Positions 35,035 through 47,905 of a DNA stretch of 64,000 bases are shown here, piece after piece. The first letter of the stretch is position 1. The number at the start of each line of letters is the position of its first letter. A program made the position numbers and the translations under genes. The stretch comes from Dryococelus australis. Its lineage: Eukaryota > Arthropoda > Insecta > Phasmatodea > Phasmatidae. The DNA lies in the NCBI GenBank assembly GCA_029891345.1, contig CM057000.1:135500163-135564162 (forward strand), read 5' to 3'. The notes beneath the pieces are model-generated. The model was not told the DNA's origin, searched no databases, and saw only the letters and a list, made by a program, of their open reading frames with translations.

Positions 35035-35265
35035 CGGCTCTTAACATCGAGGTCTTGGTCGTTGAGGGTGAAGAGTGGGGTGAGTATGGAGCAGCGCCCG
35101 AATGAAAGGGCGGGGGAAACGGGAGACCCCCAAGAAAACCCACTGAGCAACGGCATCGTCCGGCACGATTCCTACATGCGAAAACTGGAGCGACAATGCC
35201 GGGAGTCAAACCCGGTTCGCATAGGTGGGATGCGATTAGTCTATCTACTAAACCACCGCGGCCCC
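35035..35265 (-). mobile_element. tRNA-derived SINE, nearly full length (reverse)
   Basis: On the minus strand it begins with a tRNA-like head (ggccgcggtggtttagtaga), has the box-B-like aaccgggtttgactcccggc, and continues into the gggttttcttgggggtctcc body. It ends with gaccaagacctcgatgttaa. The best copy of the family in the window. Confidence 0.8.
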
Positions 35266-35502
35266 ACCATTTTTAAGAAACACTTATACATTTGTACAAA
35301 TACATGCATGTAAATTTCCCCGTTTACCGCTGTCTCTAGCTTGTGATAGCCATTCTCTAAACATATGTGGGAATTGCTTATACTCGTCTACAGAACGTGA
35401 TATGCTCTTATCAAACATCTTTACCAGTGACGAAACATGGTCTTACTTCTGGAATTAATCCTGTATTTATCGAATAATATGAAATATTATATAAAGTTTC
35501 AT

Positions 35503-35551
<49 letters not shown>

Positions 35552-35949
35552 TCGTAATATCATATTTGTTTAGAGAAATTAGTTAATAGTAATAACCATA
35601 AAATGTGTGTTTAATTATTTATTATTAACACATTGTTAGAATTTTTCTATCTATAGTCAGTGGGCTAACCAAGTTCGTTCAATGATGAAGGTCTTGATTA
35701 AATAAAAGAGTTAATTATGATTTCCTAATTTTATTTACAGTAACTACAAACAAAATTCTGTCGACTCAACATCTCACAATAAATCGATATCACTTATTGT
35801 TTACAATTGGTAAGTTCAATTAGTACGATTTGTAATTACCTCAAATAAATCAATGTAATTAAATAATTAATAATCACTCTCAACAGAGAGAATATCAAGA
35901 CGTATACAATTATTTAATGAATTCTGTGTCCATATTTGACAGTTCCAAT
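35266..35949. other. A+T-rich spacer with (TA)n at 35506-35551
   Basis: Alternating AT run of about 40 bp with one interruption. No gene. Confidence 0.6.
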
Positions 35950-37221
35950 ATTTACAATAAAATCCGCATTACACCTAAGTTCAGTCCATGTCCCGCCAGG
36001 CCGCCATGATCTAGAGTTCTCCGAGCTCCCTCGCGTACATTAGCCTTCACTCGTCGGGTTTCATGCTCTCTCGTCCATTGACAGGTTTGACGGCCCTCCA
36101 TCCTCCCGCACTGCGACTGTACTCTGAAGAGTAACACAATTCTCAGCACTTTCTCCTCTTCTCTTTCTGGGTTATTCACTGTGCTTTATGCCTTTACACG
36201 GTATTCTACCGGTCTTCTCTGTAAAACCTGCCCTCCTTACCAATCTGAGATACTCTGACTTCGTATTATTGAAGCCTTTACCCGAGTAGCCCATCATGGG
36301 TCATCGGGAATTTGCTCTCCTTGCCACTTGTCGAAGTCCTTCAGTCTGCTACCAATCTTAGTGGCAAACTCTTTCCAGATCTTATGGAGAGCTTTGTCAA
36401 TCATGACAATTTCTGGTCTCAAGTGAATGCCCTTTATTTCTGTAATTCCATGCAGCAATTGTCTAATATCTTCGGTCTTCAGGCATTCTGTGATCACGTG
36501 CTGGACTGTGTCATCTGCTTCACAGACGGAGATTGCACAAGCTGCAGACTGTGTAACTTCGCTTTGAAGTTGCCACGACCTGTTAATAGTTGCATACTGT
36601 AGTAGTTAACACTAATTCACTTACTTTTAAATCTAGCTCTGATGTTGGGCAGCAACTCATATGCCATTCTTCCTTTTTCTGTCTCATCCCATCTTGTCTG
36701 CCATTCTTGTAGGACGTTCTCCATGATCTCCTCCTTATCTTCATTCGACAGTCTTGCAACCCGTGTTCTCTCCGTTGTGATTCCCCTGTATTTCACCAAC
36801 AATTCCTCCAGCAACACAGCAGTGCTGCCGTTTGAGCACCAATGAGTTTCCTTTTATGATGCACCAACTCGGCCCTGTGGTACCACATCACAGAGACGTA
36901 GGGCACAGTGGCCTCAAACACTGCTCCGTATATCGTCCTTAAAATTTTATATTTAAGGCTCCAGCTCGTATTACCCATTCTTCGCAGCTTATCGAATACC
37001 ACCAGAGCTTTCCTTGACACATACTCAATGTGCTTGTGGAAACTTATCTTGTCATCCATGATGACTCCCTCTCGTCCATTGACACCACAAACAACTCGCC
37101 CGCCGCCGTCATCTTGCGGTCTGTACCTGACTTCGCTCCCGCACTCTGCCGCATGGCCTCCGCCAAACTGACGGCAATCCAGCTGTGACTTGTATTTATA
37201 GGGTCGTAGGCCATCACCCAT
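35950..37221 (-). pseudogene. LINE (I/R1/Jockey-like) reverse transcriptase, 3' part, 5'-truncated
   Basis: Minus-strand frames cover the C-terminal part of a non-LTR retrotransposon ORF2. From 37221 to 36793: IMDDKISFHKHIEYVSRKAL, FDKLRRMGNTSWSLKYKIL, then YGAVFEATVPYVSVMWYHR. A second frame (36817-36617) continues ITTERTRVARLSNEDKEEIM and EWQTRWDETEKGRMAYELLP. A third part near 36600-36300 has LLTGRGNFKAKLHS and ITECLKTEDIRQLL. The last spans the region where such elements carry a Cys/His knuckle, here without a clear set of Cys. The polymerase active site (FADD-type) lies upstream of the truncation and is absent. 35950-36290 is probably the 3' UTR. 5' truncation is usual for LINEs; the clade is a guess. 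Confidence 0.75.
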
Positions 37222-38937
37222 AAATATCGCTAAACCCCGCGTTGCGCCGAGTATTCATTCGGAGAAATTCTTGCGCCTCCTGTACATATGTCAGCTTCTT
37301 CAGTGGGGAGGAGGAGGACTGTGACGCCAGCCAGGCGTCGCCGCTGTCAGTCATTCACGAACTTCCCAGAGGGAAGGCAACAAGGCAGCGAGCGTGTCGG
37401 TCTGGCTGGGAGTGGAGGGAGGGGGGGAGGTTCGAGGTGGGTCATCTCGGACCGCGCATAACTGGAGTTCGCGGTAATGCTAGCTACAGCGCGTGAAAAT
37501 ATTCTGCACCAAGCTTGGAAGGAAAAGTTTTCTAAGCGTAACAGAATAATATTTTCAGCATAATTTCTTTAAAAATATGTAGAGTTGGTTACTGCGTTAG
37601 ATAACTGGCACTTCTTTCGAGTATCGAAAAAATTTAGCATTCTCGATATGTGGTGATTAGTGCGTAAGATTAAATAAAACAACACAGTCATCTTGAATAA
37701 ATGTGCTAGTGAATAAATTCTTTCCCTCTAGCCGCTTACCTTCACAACTAAAATTATGTTTGTTATATTAAGAATATTTGAGATTTCATTCCAAGGATTA
37801 CGGTTACCAGCCACGGCATAGTAAGTAATATGCGTCAACCGTGATCTAGAACTGGTTCCTACAAGATATTCCGTACTAATATTTTTACAAACTAAAATTG
37901 CCTGCTATTATTATATCATACGTTAACCCGTGTACTTCAGTGAAATTGCACATAATAACTTAGTACGATAGAAAAAAATTTTATTATTTTTTTTGCAACA
38001 ATTCGATTCAACATGCAAGACGCACGTCAGTTACGCTGGAGATTTTGAACTTAATGCGTCTTTTCCAATTCTGTTGCTAAATGGAGGGATCCAGTATCGG
38101 AATGGGACATCTTGGACCAGTTTTTTTCCAGAAGCACTTATCATCAGCATGTTACAAGTGGTACAGAGATGCTGTAATGTTCGAATGACTTCACACTCTA
38201 CTCAAGGGCACCCACATACTATATCTGAATCAGTGATTTCAATAAGTAGAATTATTTCACTGAATCATCAGTGTACTGGAGAATCAGAAGTAAGCAATGA
38301 TGTTTTATTGCAAGGCCAAAGGCATTTGCAATGAATCAGTATAAATCAATATTTAATCACTTAATATCAAGAACTAAAATGATCAGTAGAATTCCACTGA
38401 TTCAAGTGGACCAGATGCAATAGATCTGCAGTCAAATTCGTATTTATTTTAGAGTGAAACACCGTCTTCGGTGACGATGTATTTGGGTTCGTGTCCATAA
38501 GTAGTTGTTTTTATCTCTATGATGCTTTTAATATGTGAGTTATAGACGCCTTTATAGTGACGTCTATTCACACAAGCGTCTGACATGTCATGATTTGATT
38601 ATAGATTTCAAGTAAAATTTATTTGGTGGCGCGATTGTTTTACGTAATAGCTGTAACTTTGGCGAATAGGTTCTTAAATTATGAGAGCTTGGAAAGGACT
38701 GTTACGAAACCTCTTTTACTTACCCAGTAATCGTCCCTATGATACTCTAGGTGAGCAGTGTAAGTTTATACCGTTTGCTGAACAGATCGGTGCTCTTGAG
38801 ATAAAGAGGAACTCGCCGGTGCTACATACTCTGAGTAGGTCTCATAGCGTTGGAACGATGCTAACAGCTGAGTCGTAGTGGTGCTTAGCAAAGTGGATCG
38901 TATATATAACAATGGAAGAGTCCCGGACTCTTCACAA
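37222..38937. other. spacer; CpG-rich at 37240-37490
   Basis: A GC-rich stretch abuts the LINE truncation point. Further on, the 113-codon frame at 37993-38334 has no domain. No element ends were noticed. Confidence 0.4.
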
Positions 38938-39357
38938 AGGCTGTTCGAGGTTAAATGAGCACTTTTGAAATCAATCTTATAACAAAACACTGCCCCTGCC
39001 TGCATGTATTTTACCGGGCGGACTGAGTGGCATGCGCCTAGTAAGGTTTGTAACGATGAAGGGGAAGAAATTCCATTTTTTAAATATAGAATAAAAAGTG
39101 TTGGGTAACCGTTTGCAATAACTTAAATGATTTATTTTGCTTTGTATTTCTTTAACGTATCGAAGTGTAAAAATAGGCAAATTTGTAAAATATTTACTTT
39201 CCTAACAATTCTACAGTTTCACTTGACCGACGTATGAAAAACGTGATGAGGTAGGGGACTGTGTTAACTTTACACAAGGCGGAAGAATATACAATGCACA
39301 TACAAGTAGATCTTAAGTAGGGCTTCCAAAAGTAATCAGTTTACCGAGAACAGCCTA
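38938..39357 (+). mobile_element. family A MITE, long form
   Basis: Starts aggctgttcgaggttaaatg and ends tttaccgagaacagcct before TA. The interior is of the long form (gatcttaagtagggcttcca near the right end). About 420 bp. Confidence 0.88.
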
Positions 39358-40886
39358 TACTATAATTTACTGTCGGTAAAATAATTAAATTCAGTACTAA
39401 CATATTGAGGAGCCTCCAAGTGAAAAATGTATTTTAACCTCCTTGAGAACAATGTCGCCGTGAGGGGACGCCTTTTGTAATAACTTAAGTTGCAAATGTC
39501 GCATATTATAACTCGGATGCTCGCATCCAACATGATTTCGCGTTTAGTTAGGACGCCAAGCATCTTTCCGTGGGACATGTTACAGACACAAGAAATACCA
39601 ATAAGTAATTTGATCTCCGAGCAACGAGAGATTTTTCCGGCAATTCACTGGGACCGTTGCATGAAAAAATAAAATACTCTGCATTAGATATTTTCTCCAG
39701 TTTGTAATTCAGATGTTTGTGGATTACACATATGGTCCCACCTCCATTGATTAAAGTTATGTTATTAAATAACAACTATATTAAACATTTATAAAGCTAA
39801 ATCGATATACGGCTGATTTAAAATGTGTTATGATTTGTAATAAATAATTGCTTAAACATAATTTTTACAAAATTTATAGATTTAGACATTTCTCACTTGG
39901 TGTCCATAACTGTTTAAAAAATCATGGCCAGTTTTTTACCACCACTCACTCTTCATTTGTGGAAGTTATTATTATTACTACAGTGTCAGAAACATGACTG
40001 AAACACAATTACATACAACTTCAGACCAGAATTGGGCTACATCCAGCGCTTTCTCCAAGGCTTGAAGCAGGTCTCGCCTTCTGTGCATGAAGTTGTACGT
40101 AGTCGACATTGAAGATGTTTCCGACAGTCTGGTCTTTCTGATCTTCTCCGCAATCGCATTTGACGTTATCTTTAATATAGGCACATATGGCCAAGTTCAC
40201 CTTCGATCAGTCCACTCTTGATCTCAGCCTATTCAGTGATTTCCATATCAACCATCCTTCGTCATGGCCAGGTGGTAAACTTCCAGTTACATTTTTTTTT
40301 TTTTTTTTTTTTAACCATAGAGCAGGGGGTTCTTCGCTTTCCGCAGCTGTAATCTGCCCTTCTCAGCTGGAATTTTGAGTTCCTTTGATGTACTTTCAAG
40401 AATCTCTTCCTGGACTGAAGTCTTTGCACAGGGAGCTCGTGTCCATATAGCAGGTGGGTAGCCTACTCTTCTGTTCCACTCTCTCGCTGCTACATCTTTC
40501 AGAGAGTGGTGCCACTCCTTCAAGGGCAAAAAGCAATTCGACTGGAATAGCTTTCAAACTGCTTTTGGGTTTCACACCAGAAACATTTATCACCACCTGT
40601 GGAAGTGAAACTACAGCACTAAATTGATAGACCTTTTTGGGTATTAAATATGGGTTATAGTGTATTTTTCGTAACATATGCATTTCAATTAAGCTGCGTT
40701 ACACTATTATACTTCTGCATCGCGGAAGTGCATTTTGTGCGTTTTGCAAAAAAAAAAATGATATTTGTACTCCAGATTGAGATACTGGCCGTTTTCCACA
40801 ACATGTTTTCGTAATAAGTCAAACATAAGTGTGATAATTTTTTGGCGAATCGGACAACTATAAAATATAGAGTACAAATTGCATAA
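39358..40886. other. spacer with a T run at about 40292-40311
   Basis: Minus frames at 40311-40529 and 40396-40683 are the least repetitive in this stretch but match nothing I know. No gene called. Confidence 0.4.
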
Positions 40887-41268
40887 ATGTTGGTTACGAT
40901 AAAGTGAGCACTTTTGAAATCAACCCGAGAAATAAGTCTCTGCTCCCACCTGCATATATTTTAACGGGCGCACTGCGTGACATGCACCCAATAAAGTTGG
41001 TAACGTTTGAGGGAAAGTAGTTCCATATCTTAACGTCGAATCTCAACTATTTATTTCGCTTTCTGTTTTTGCAGAGAAGTGTAAAGATGAGCAGATTTGT
41101 AAAACATTTCCTTTTCTAATTTTACCTTTTCACTCGACCGACGCATGAAAAAAGTGATAAGGCCCATTGAAGTATTAATTTTACATAATGCGGAAGAATA
41201 CACAACGGGCATACACGTAGATCCTAAGCAGGGCTATGAAACGTGCTCATTTTGCCGTGAACAGCTTA
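40887..41268 (+). mobile_element. family A MITE, long form with internal deletion
   Basis: The left end is decayed (ttggttacgataaagtgagc) and the right end is gccgtgaacagctta. The interior lacks about 35 bp between the tcttaacgtcgaat block and the tttatttcgctttctg block relative to other long copies. About 382 bp. Confidence 0.8.
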
Positions 41269-41896
41269 TAGTCTATTGTCTGCAGGATATGAGAAGAAGT
41301 GGCTGTATCTAGGACAGAAGTAATGGAGTTGCCCTGAAACTCGGGAAGAAGACATCTCGTAGTCCAGTTTTCATGTTTTCTGTTCGTGTTTGCAGATACA
41401 GGCAGACGGGAAAAAAAGAATGTCTCGCGCAAAAAAATAAATAAAATAAAAACGTTCAGGACGCGTTTCAATGCAACCTATTTCTGAAGGGAACTGGATC
41501 TGAGCACTTTTTTCATCGGCTAGCGGTTGTGGCATGAGGAAATAAATTCCGCGGGAGGATCGCATCGAAAACATATTTTTCTCTTGCAAGAAGTGTGCCT
41601 GTTCTGCGAAAATGTCATAGGTGGGACCATAAACCAAAGAGCCTGAGAAAAGTGCTATGCAAAAGTTCTTTTTTGTCATAATTCCAGTTTAGGAAGTATT
41701 ATTTATGATGTTTGGTTATAGAAAATTTACAATCTACTAGGTGTTTAATGCTTTTATATCTAATTGTCGCTGTGTGTTACTTCCTGCTGGCAAAAAAGGC
41801 AAAAACTTATTCATAAAATATAAATATATCCCTGAGATTTTATAACAGGCAGATAACCCAACTAAAATCATAAAACGTAAATTTTCAGTAATCGCA
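41269..41896. other. spacer, no recognised gene
   Basis: Minus frames at 41247-41679 have no domain. Confidence 0.4.
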
Positions 41897-42650
41897 CACT
41901 GAGAGAAAGTCGAACAAAATATTTGTTTGTATAGGGCCAAATATATATTTAGTTGCCCTAACAAAATATATGTTGAAAAAACAAAATTTGAAAAGTAACG
42001 AAATTACTTTTGTTCGTCTAGCAAAATATATGTTTGAATAAAGAGAATCTTTTTGTTGGTCAAAAAAAAAAAAAAAAAAAAAATTATACACTGTCAACTA
42101 AATATTTCGTTAAATCTACTGTATATTTGTCTTCGTTCGAAAATACAGCTCGAGAGTTTGTTTGTATTTTTTTGTGACAATTAGGATGGTATCCGTGTTT
42201 ATTAGTCCATATTGATGCTTAGCTAACAATCGTATAAACACATTAATAAAATAATGCAACAAGAAACTGACAAGTAAAGCTGTAAAACTTGAAATATTTT
42301 CTTGCACACGTTGCCCAATATTTGCAGTAGATCTATAAAAAAGCTTTCCAGTGTTATCAGTTGTCACGTTAGCTGAGATTACTAAGGCGTGGCGCTCGGA
42401 CGCAGATGGTCTAGGTTCGAAACTCGGTCGAACTTGTGAAACCTTTTTATATCGGCCCAAACTGTTTCATGTACATGTAGCCAAACAAATGTTTTGTTGC
42501 ACGAACCAAATCTTGCAGTTTGGGACAACCAAATGAGAACAACAAAATAATTTTGTTTCAGAAACAAAATGTTTCATTGCCCCCATACAAATAAATAATT
42601 TGGTTGCACCAAACAAATCTTGTTTGATTCAACTAAACCTTTTCTCAGTG
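41897..42650 (+). mobile_element. family C element, copy 1, CACTGAGA termini
   Basis: Left end cactgagagaaagtcgaaca; the right end reads inward as cactgagaaaaggtttagtt. TIR-like similarity extends inward through aaca(a)atttgttt(g/t) words. Both arms are unusually rich in Ttgttt/aacaaa words. The interior at 42368-42429 is tRNA-like. About 754 bp, no transposase. CACTG termini recall CMC-type (CACTA/Mirage/Chapaev) ends, but the target duplication is not clear. Confidence 0.7.
42368..42429 (+). other. tRNA-like (box A/box B) block inside family C
   Basis: tagctgagattactaaggcg resembles the box A region of class II (Ser/Leu-type) tRNAs, and ggttcgaaactc is a near-consensus box B; the spacing fits a tRNA. 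The acceptor stem does not close, so it is a tRNA-like remnant, not a tRNA gene. Equivalent blocks sit in the other two C copies. Confidence 0.5.
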
Positions 42651-43974
42651 TATACATTGTCAGTAATTACTATGAATCCGAAATTATGACACCAAACGAA
42701 GACTTTCTGCAAAAGTGGTGAAGGTGAGCCTTAACAATAATTTATTACGATATTTCATTATCGTTGGAGGTTAAGTACATTTTGGACTGTAAAATATTCT
42801 GTGTTACCTGTAAGAGAATCGCTAAGAGCTATGTAATATATCGTATTCATTATTTTGCAGTATTTTCCTTTGTATTGATCAAAATCCACATGTTATGACA
42901 GATCGCGATACAGTTAACTTAAATAATCACACGTAAAAGTTACAATTCTTCAACTCTCGCAAATTTGCAATAAGATTATAGCGCGCAATTTAACACCTGT
43001 CGAAACAACATGCAGCACTTAAATTGCATGGAATGTCGGACATCATTCTGACATGAAAATAATTATGGCATAACGTGAAACCTCTCATCACGGGCGAAGT
43101 ATTAAAATAACAAATTCAGAACAGATGTAAAATGTAATAAAATATTTTGTTTTACATATAACTAAGTATTACTGAATCTTGCACGTATGCGAAGTTTCAA
43201 TTAAGCAGCGAATATTTACATGTTGTTTGTTTGAGCCCTCAAATAATTTGGACATAATTTACCGAAGAATTCTTTAGCGAGAAGTGTAGAAAACGGAGCA
43301 GAATGGCTGGAGGTATAACGTGAGTTAAACAAGGTCTGTGTGCGAAGGAAATGTAATGCTTTTGTCGTCCATACCTCAGTTCCAGAAACTTTTAAGTGAA
43401 ATAAATTATTAGTAGAATTCGAATTTAAAAAAAAAATTTTGTGTTTCAGTCTACAAGGCTGGCATACCTGACTCGAAAATTTATGTGTTCTATGTAACGT
43501 GCAAGATTTCTTCAAGCACGTCCTCAAACAACTGGCTGGTTTCGGAAAACTGTCTGTCACATCCAGCGAGTGCAGGATTTTAATTTCGGGAATTTCGTCA
43601 ACTGCGAGACTTTTCCATTATCGTTTCGTGGCAAAATTTTATTATTTTAAGTTTCCGCCAAAATACGTTCAATTTGTCGCCAGAATGTGTAATGACAGTA
43701 AGTAGTATAGTATGATTTCACACAGTTAGAAATTTCTCTAGACTTAGAAAATTTTACGGATCTCTAGAGGTCATTTACGGAAAGGCACGTCGTAATGACG
43801 AATAACGGAAATGAGCTCCGTAAATATAAAATACGGAAGCTTTCCGTATTTCTTACGGCTTCGAATTTAAGACACGAACAATGCCGATGATACCTGAGGC
43901 GTATAAAATCCCATCTTCACATTACTACTTCGTGTAAAGTATTAGTATTTGAGTGGCGAACCACTCATGGAGAG
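42651..43974. other. spacer, no recognised gene
   Basis: Mostly A+T-rich. The minus frame 43216-43560 and plus frame 43499-43705 have no domain. Around 43745-43860 there are several tacgga/tccgta words, including a short palindrome tacggaagctttccgta. Confidence 0.45.
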
Positions 43975-44880
43975 ACGATTCGTTGATTCTTGTTCAAATG
44001 TCACTACAGAACAAAACCTTCTGTATACACAGTGAAACCCGCACATAACGAAAATGCAACTATTTTTTGTAACCTCGTTTTACAAACCACAAATAAAACA
44101 AAATAGCAAGCGCTCTAACGCCACTTGAAACTAAGGGAGGAGCGTGCGTGAATTTCATGTAAAGACCATAATTACGAATTACTTTGCGTGGAAATGTAGT
44201 TAATAAGTGTTTAATGTTTCGATTCGTGTTCAAATTCCATCAAGGGACAAAATACTTAAATGTTTTTAATTTCTCTATTATACACAGTGAAATATAACTT
44301 ACACAAATAAATTTATTTTTCTTACCCCTGTTTGCAAACCTGAAATAAAAAACAAACTCGCGAAAAATTCCAACATGACTATAGGTCATTCACGATAAAG
44401 AGAGCACTTTTTAAGGCCCTTTAAAAATGCATTAACCCCTAATAAATATAATTTATTGCAGCCTCAGACGTTAACTTTTCAGAGAAGTGAAAGGTATACA
44501 CTGTGTTTATTAGCAATAGTGCAATGTGTATATTAAAAAGTGGCATAAAGTTAGAAATTAAATGAATGGAAAATTTTAGCAGGGCCTTAAAAACTGCTCA
44601 CTTTACCATGAATAGCCTATAGAAATTAAGGGAGGTGCATGCCCTAATCTGTATTAATCCTGTATTTACAAGAATATTTTTACGTAAAACCGTGGTAGTT
44701 GATTGGATACGGTGATGAACTATCGAATTTTTTCTATTTCAAATCCTGCTAGAGGACAAATTTTTTAAATACATTTTACAGTAATTTTTGTACACAGTGA
44801 AACACCCACCTAACGAAAGTAAAACGTTATCTTCACCCCTTCTTATAAAGAGCCGATTTGCAAAAAACTAACTTGGAAGT
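43975..44880. repeat. degenerate 255-275 bp tandem repeat, three units, split by a MITE
   Basis: The landmark cacagtgaaa followed by a cataacgaaa-like string recurs at about 44031, 44285 and 44797. A second landmark, actaagggaggagcgtg / attaagggaggtgcatg, is at about 44130 and 44626. Spacing is 254 bp, and about 275 bp after subtracting the MITE at 44383-44619. Confidence 0.65.
44383..44619 (+). mobile_element. family A MITE, short form, inside the tandem repeat
   Basis: Left end aggtcattcacgataaagag, right end ttaccatgaatagcct, both next to TA. About 237 bp. Confidence 0.85.
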
Positions 44881-47004
44881 TTATGGACACGTTCCGTGAA
44901 TTCACGGAGATTTATGGAAAATTTACGGAGATAACGTTATTGAAAAAAAAAAAAAAAACAACGAAGAGTCTGTAATTTAAAGCAGATATCTGGATAATTT
45001 TTAACCTGTACTTTCTGTAATAGTACATTTTTTTTTTTTTTTTTTTTTTTTTTTCCCAACAAGTCAATAACAAAATTTTACTTTTTTTGGAACTTAACAA
45101 TAACAAAAACTAATACACAGAGTAACATATTTCAGTTTTAATATTCTTTTTTTTTTTGCATACAACAAATATATTGCGGTCTTGGAATTTTCATAGAGCA
45201 ACAGTAAAAAAAAAAAAAAAGGCATCCTTTAACGAATTGCGACAGCAGATTTCAGTTTCCTGAGTGTTTTTTGCTTAAATGTATTCCAGAAACCAAAAAA
45301 TTTTTCATCTTATGTATACGAAAATAAAAATTCAAAATTACTAAAATAAATTTGAAATGCTTCGTGTATAATGTCTACAAAATACAGTGTTTTGCATTAT
45401 ATAAATAATGTGTAAGATTTTTCACCAAATACAGTATATCTTTTCCTGTCTGCATTATTTTTTCAGAAATATTTATAAAAATCAAAATTTAATATTTAAT
45501 TTTGATCATGAAAGAGCAAGTAAAACTTGAAGATTTGCCGATATGAGACTTCGTGAGCTTAAATTATAGGTCAGTCGTTTTATTAATATAATGCGAAAAG
45601 TAATTCTTCGAAAAACTGTTTTATCTTTTTTTAAGCTTTGAAGCATGGATTTTGACCATAGATAACACAAATGAGATTCTATTTTAATTTTATATATTCA
45701 CACTCTTCGTTCGTCCCAAAGAAAAAAATATTTGGTAATAAATCATTTGCTACATGAAGACTGAATACTCCGGAGAAAAAAAAAGATGGTTACTGTATGA
45801 AAATGAATGCCGCAAGTTTTCCTGCAAAACGATCAGAAACACCTAAAGCAATGAGCGCTAAGGGCAAATACGCTGTAATATGCGTATTGTGATTCCTCGT
45901 CCTTTAGCCCATGTCCCTGATTGCTATCCCATGTCCCTGATTGCTGTTCATGCACGAAAGAAATATATGTTGTTTATTTTATTGTTATATTGAGGAAGTT
46001 GAAAGAGAGCACTTTCTTTTGTACTTCTTGGCTATCAGAACTTCTTCTTCAGAAGGGGATATGTTTTGAGGGTTAGGTACGTACTTCGCATGATTTACCT
46101 CGCGCTCCGCTCAACGGAGCAAACGTCGCGGTGGACGCAGGGTTTACCCCCCCCCCCCCCGGGGGGGGGGGGGTTAGTGTAGAAATGTCTGGCGAGGCGA
46201 GTCTTGGGTGGTGGATGAAAGCGTTTCCTTGTGGGAGTAACCTCGCCGTTGACTCGCCCACACAGGAAATAGAGAGAGTTGAGATGTAAGGGATGCTGGG
46301 CGAGTATCGTACTGAGCTGAGCTGAGATGATTTCAGCGTCGAGGAGAGAGAGGGCTAGCAGAACTATCCATACAGGAGATTGCAAGACTGGTGTCAGGCA
46401 CGTTGCAATAGTGTTATAAAAATATATTTAAAAATAAGTTCAATTTAAGTTATATATATATAACACATTCACTAAAATGCAGCAGAAACCAATTAGAAGA
46501 TTATAATACTGGTAAGAATATTTTAAAATCGACTTACTTATGAATTCTGCCAGGAAGTATGGATGTTTTAATTTACTACGGAATTAATGAACTGGCCATG
46601 TTTTTCACACGGTAGGGTGAGAATACGAAGATTATGATTAGCAGCAAGATAACGGAAAAAGCAACTGAAGTAATACATAAATGCCGGTGCAGTATCGATG
46701 ATATTCATTAAAATTTCTTAAAAGACTGAACTAACTTTCAACTCACGCTGTAGAAGGTGGAACGTAATCGTCCAATCTGCTTGACCAATGAGAGGAGTCA
46801 GCTGGTGACTCACAGATATCCTGGGAGCACACCGATGCGACCCGCAAGATAACTAAACCACAGGTAGCTCTCTTACAAGAGAGGCGTTATTCCTTGCTGC
46901 AGACTGCAAACACTCTGATCTTTCATTTACACCTAGCACGTAAGACAGAAGGCTCTAGGAAATATACATTGGCTGTCGCCCAATTAATGTTTACACTCTT
47001 GTAT
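44881..47004. other. spacer with long T/A runs and a C14G13 palindrome
   Basis: T runs at 45030-45054 and elsewhere. A 21-bp unit (cccatgtccctgattgct...) is duplicated at 45908 and 45929. CpG-richer DNA at 46080-46400 contains the C14G13 run. No gene seen. Confidence 0.5.
46147..46173. repeat. C14G13 homopolymer palindrome
   Basis: Fourteen C followed directly by thirteen G, able to form a pure GC hairpin or, on each strand, G-quadruplex/i-motif structures. It may also be an assembly or polymerase artefact. Confidence 0.85.
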
Positions 47005-47429
47005 AGACTGTTCAAAATAAAATTAGCACTTTTGAAAGCCCTGCTTGGTAAATACTTGTATGCACGTTGTGTCTTCTCCCGCCTTGTGCAAAATTATAAT
47101 TGCCATTTGCGTCATCACTTTATTCATACATCGGTCAAGTGAAACTGTGTAATTATTTAAAAAAGTAAATATTTAACAAATATGTTTATTTTTACATTTC
47201 GATGCGTAAAAAAAAAAAAACAGAAAGTCGAAGAAATAATTTAAGTTACAACAAATGGTTATATAACACTTATTTTTCGACGTTAAGATAGGGAACTACT
47301 TTCCATCCATCGTTACCAACTTTACTGGGCACATGTCACTCAGCGCGCCTGTTGAAATATGCACAGGCAGGTACAGTGACTTTTTCCTAAAGTTGATTTC
47401 AGAAGTGCTATCTTTATCGTGAACAGCCT
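47005..47429 (-). mobile_element. family A MITE, long form (reverse)
   Basis: Starts agactgttcaaaataaaatt and ends tttatcgtgaacagcct. The reverse interior is complete (tttattcatacatcggtcaa and atcgttaccaactttact). About 425 bp. Confidence 0.88.
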
Positions 47430-47619
47430 TCACGGTACAGTAATAACAGGTAAACTATTAAAGACGGTCTGATGAGACAGATTGTATTTGACGCTATAAG
47501 GACAACGTTGCGTGGTTGTGGGCGAGTGCGGGTAGCCATTCAGCTGCAGCCACGAGCGGCAGAAATATATTTCTAGGGGAAATGTTGAAGGTGTCAATGT
47601 TTTATTCCCAGCAACACAA

Positions 47620-47905
47620 GTGGATTTAAAAATGATATTACACTCATGAAAAATGTATTGGATGAAACAAAGTTTGTTTGGTGTAAACAAATTAATTACT
47701 TTTACAGGGGCAATAAAATATTTTGTTGCTGATCATTTTGTTGTTGTTATTTTGTTGCCTCAAACCAAGACTAATTTTGATACAACTAAAGAGTGGTTCT
47801 GCTCTACGTAAATTAAACTCTTTTGGTTAATATGAACAATATTTTAAGCTCAGCCCATATTCTAAACATCACCAGCTGCGTCCTAGCGCTACAGCTTAGT
47901 AAGGT
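47620..47905 (-). mobile_element. family C element, copy 3, partial
   Basis: Matches one arm of family C (gtttgtttggtgtaaacaaa and caggggcaataaaatatttt) and then the tRNA-like block in reverse at about 47862-47901 (gcgtcctagcgctacagctt). It is cut off at a T run near 47910. Confidence 0.6.

Noticed and set aside
41247..41679. minus-strand frames as a two-exon gene
   Set aside because: No convincing splice pair or domain; composition matches surrounding spacer.
42368..42429. functional tRNA-Ser/Leu gene
   Set aside because: Box A and B look good, but the acceptor stem does not pair and the block recurs in decayed form in other family C copies.
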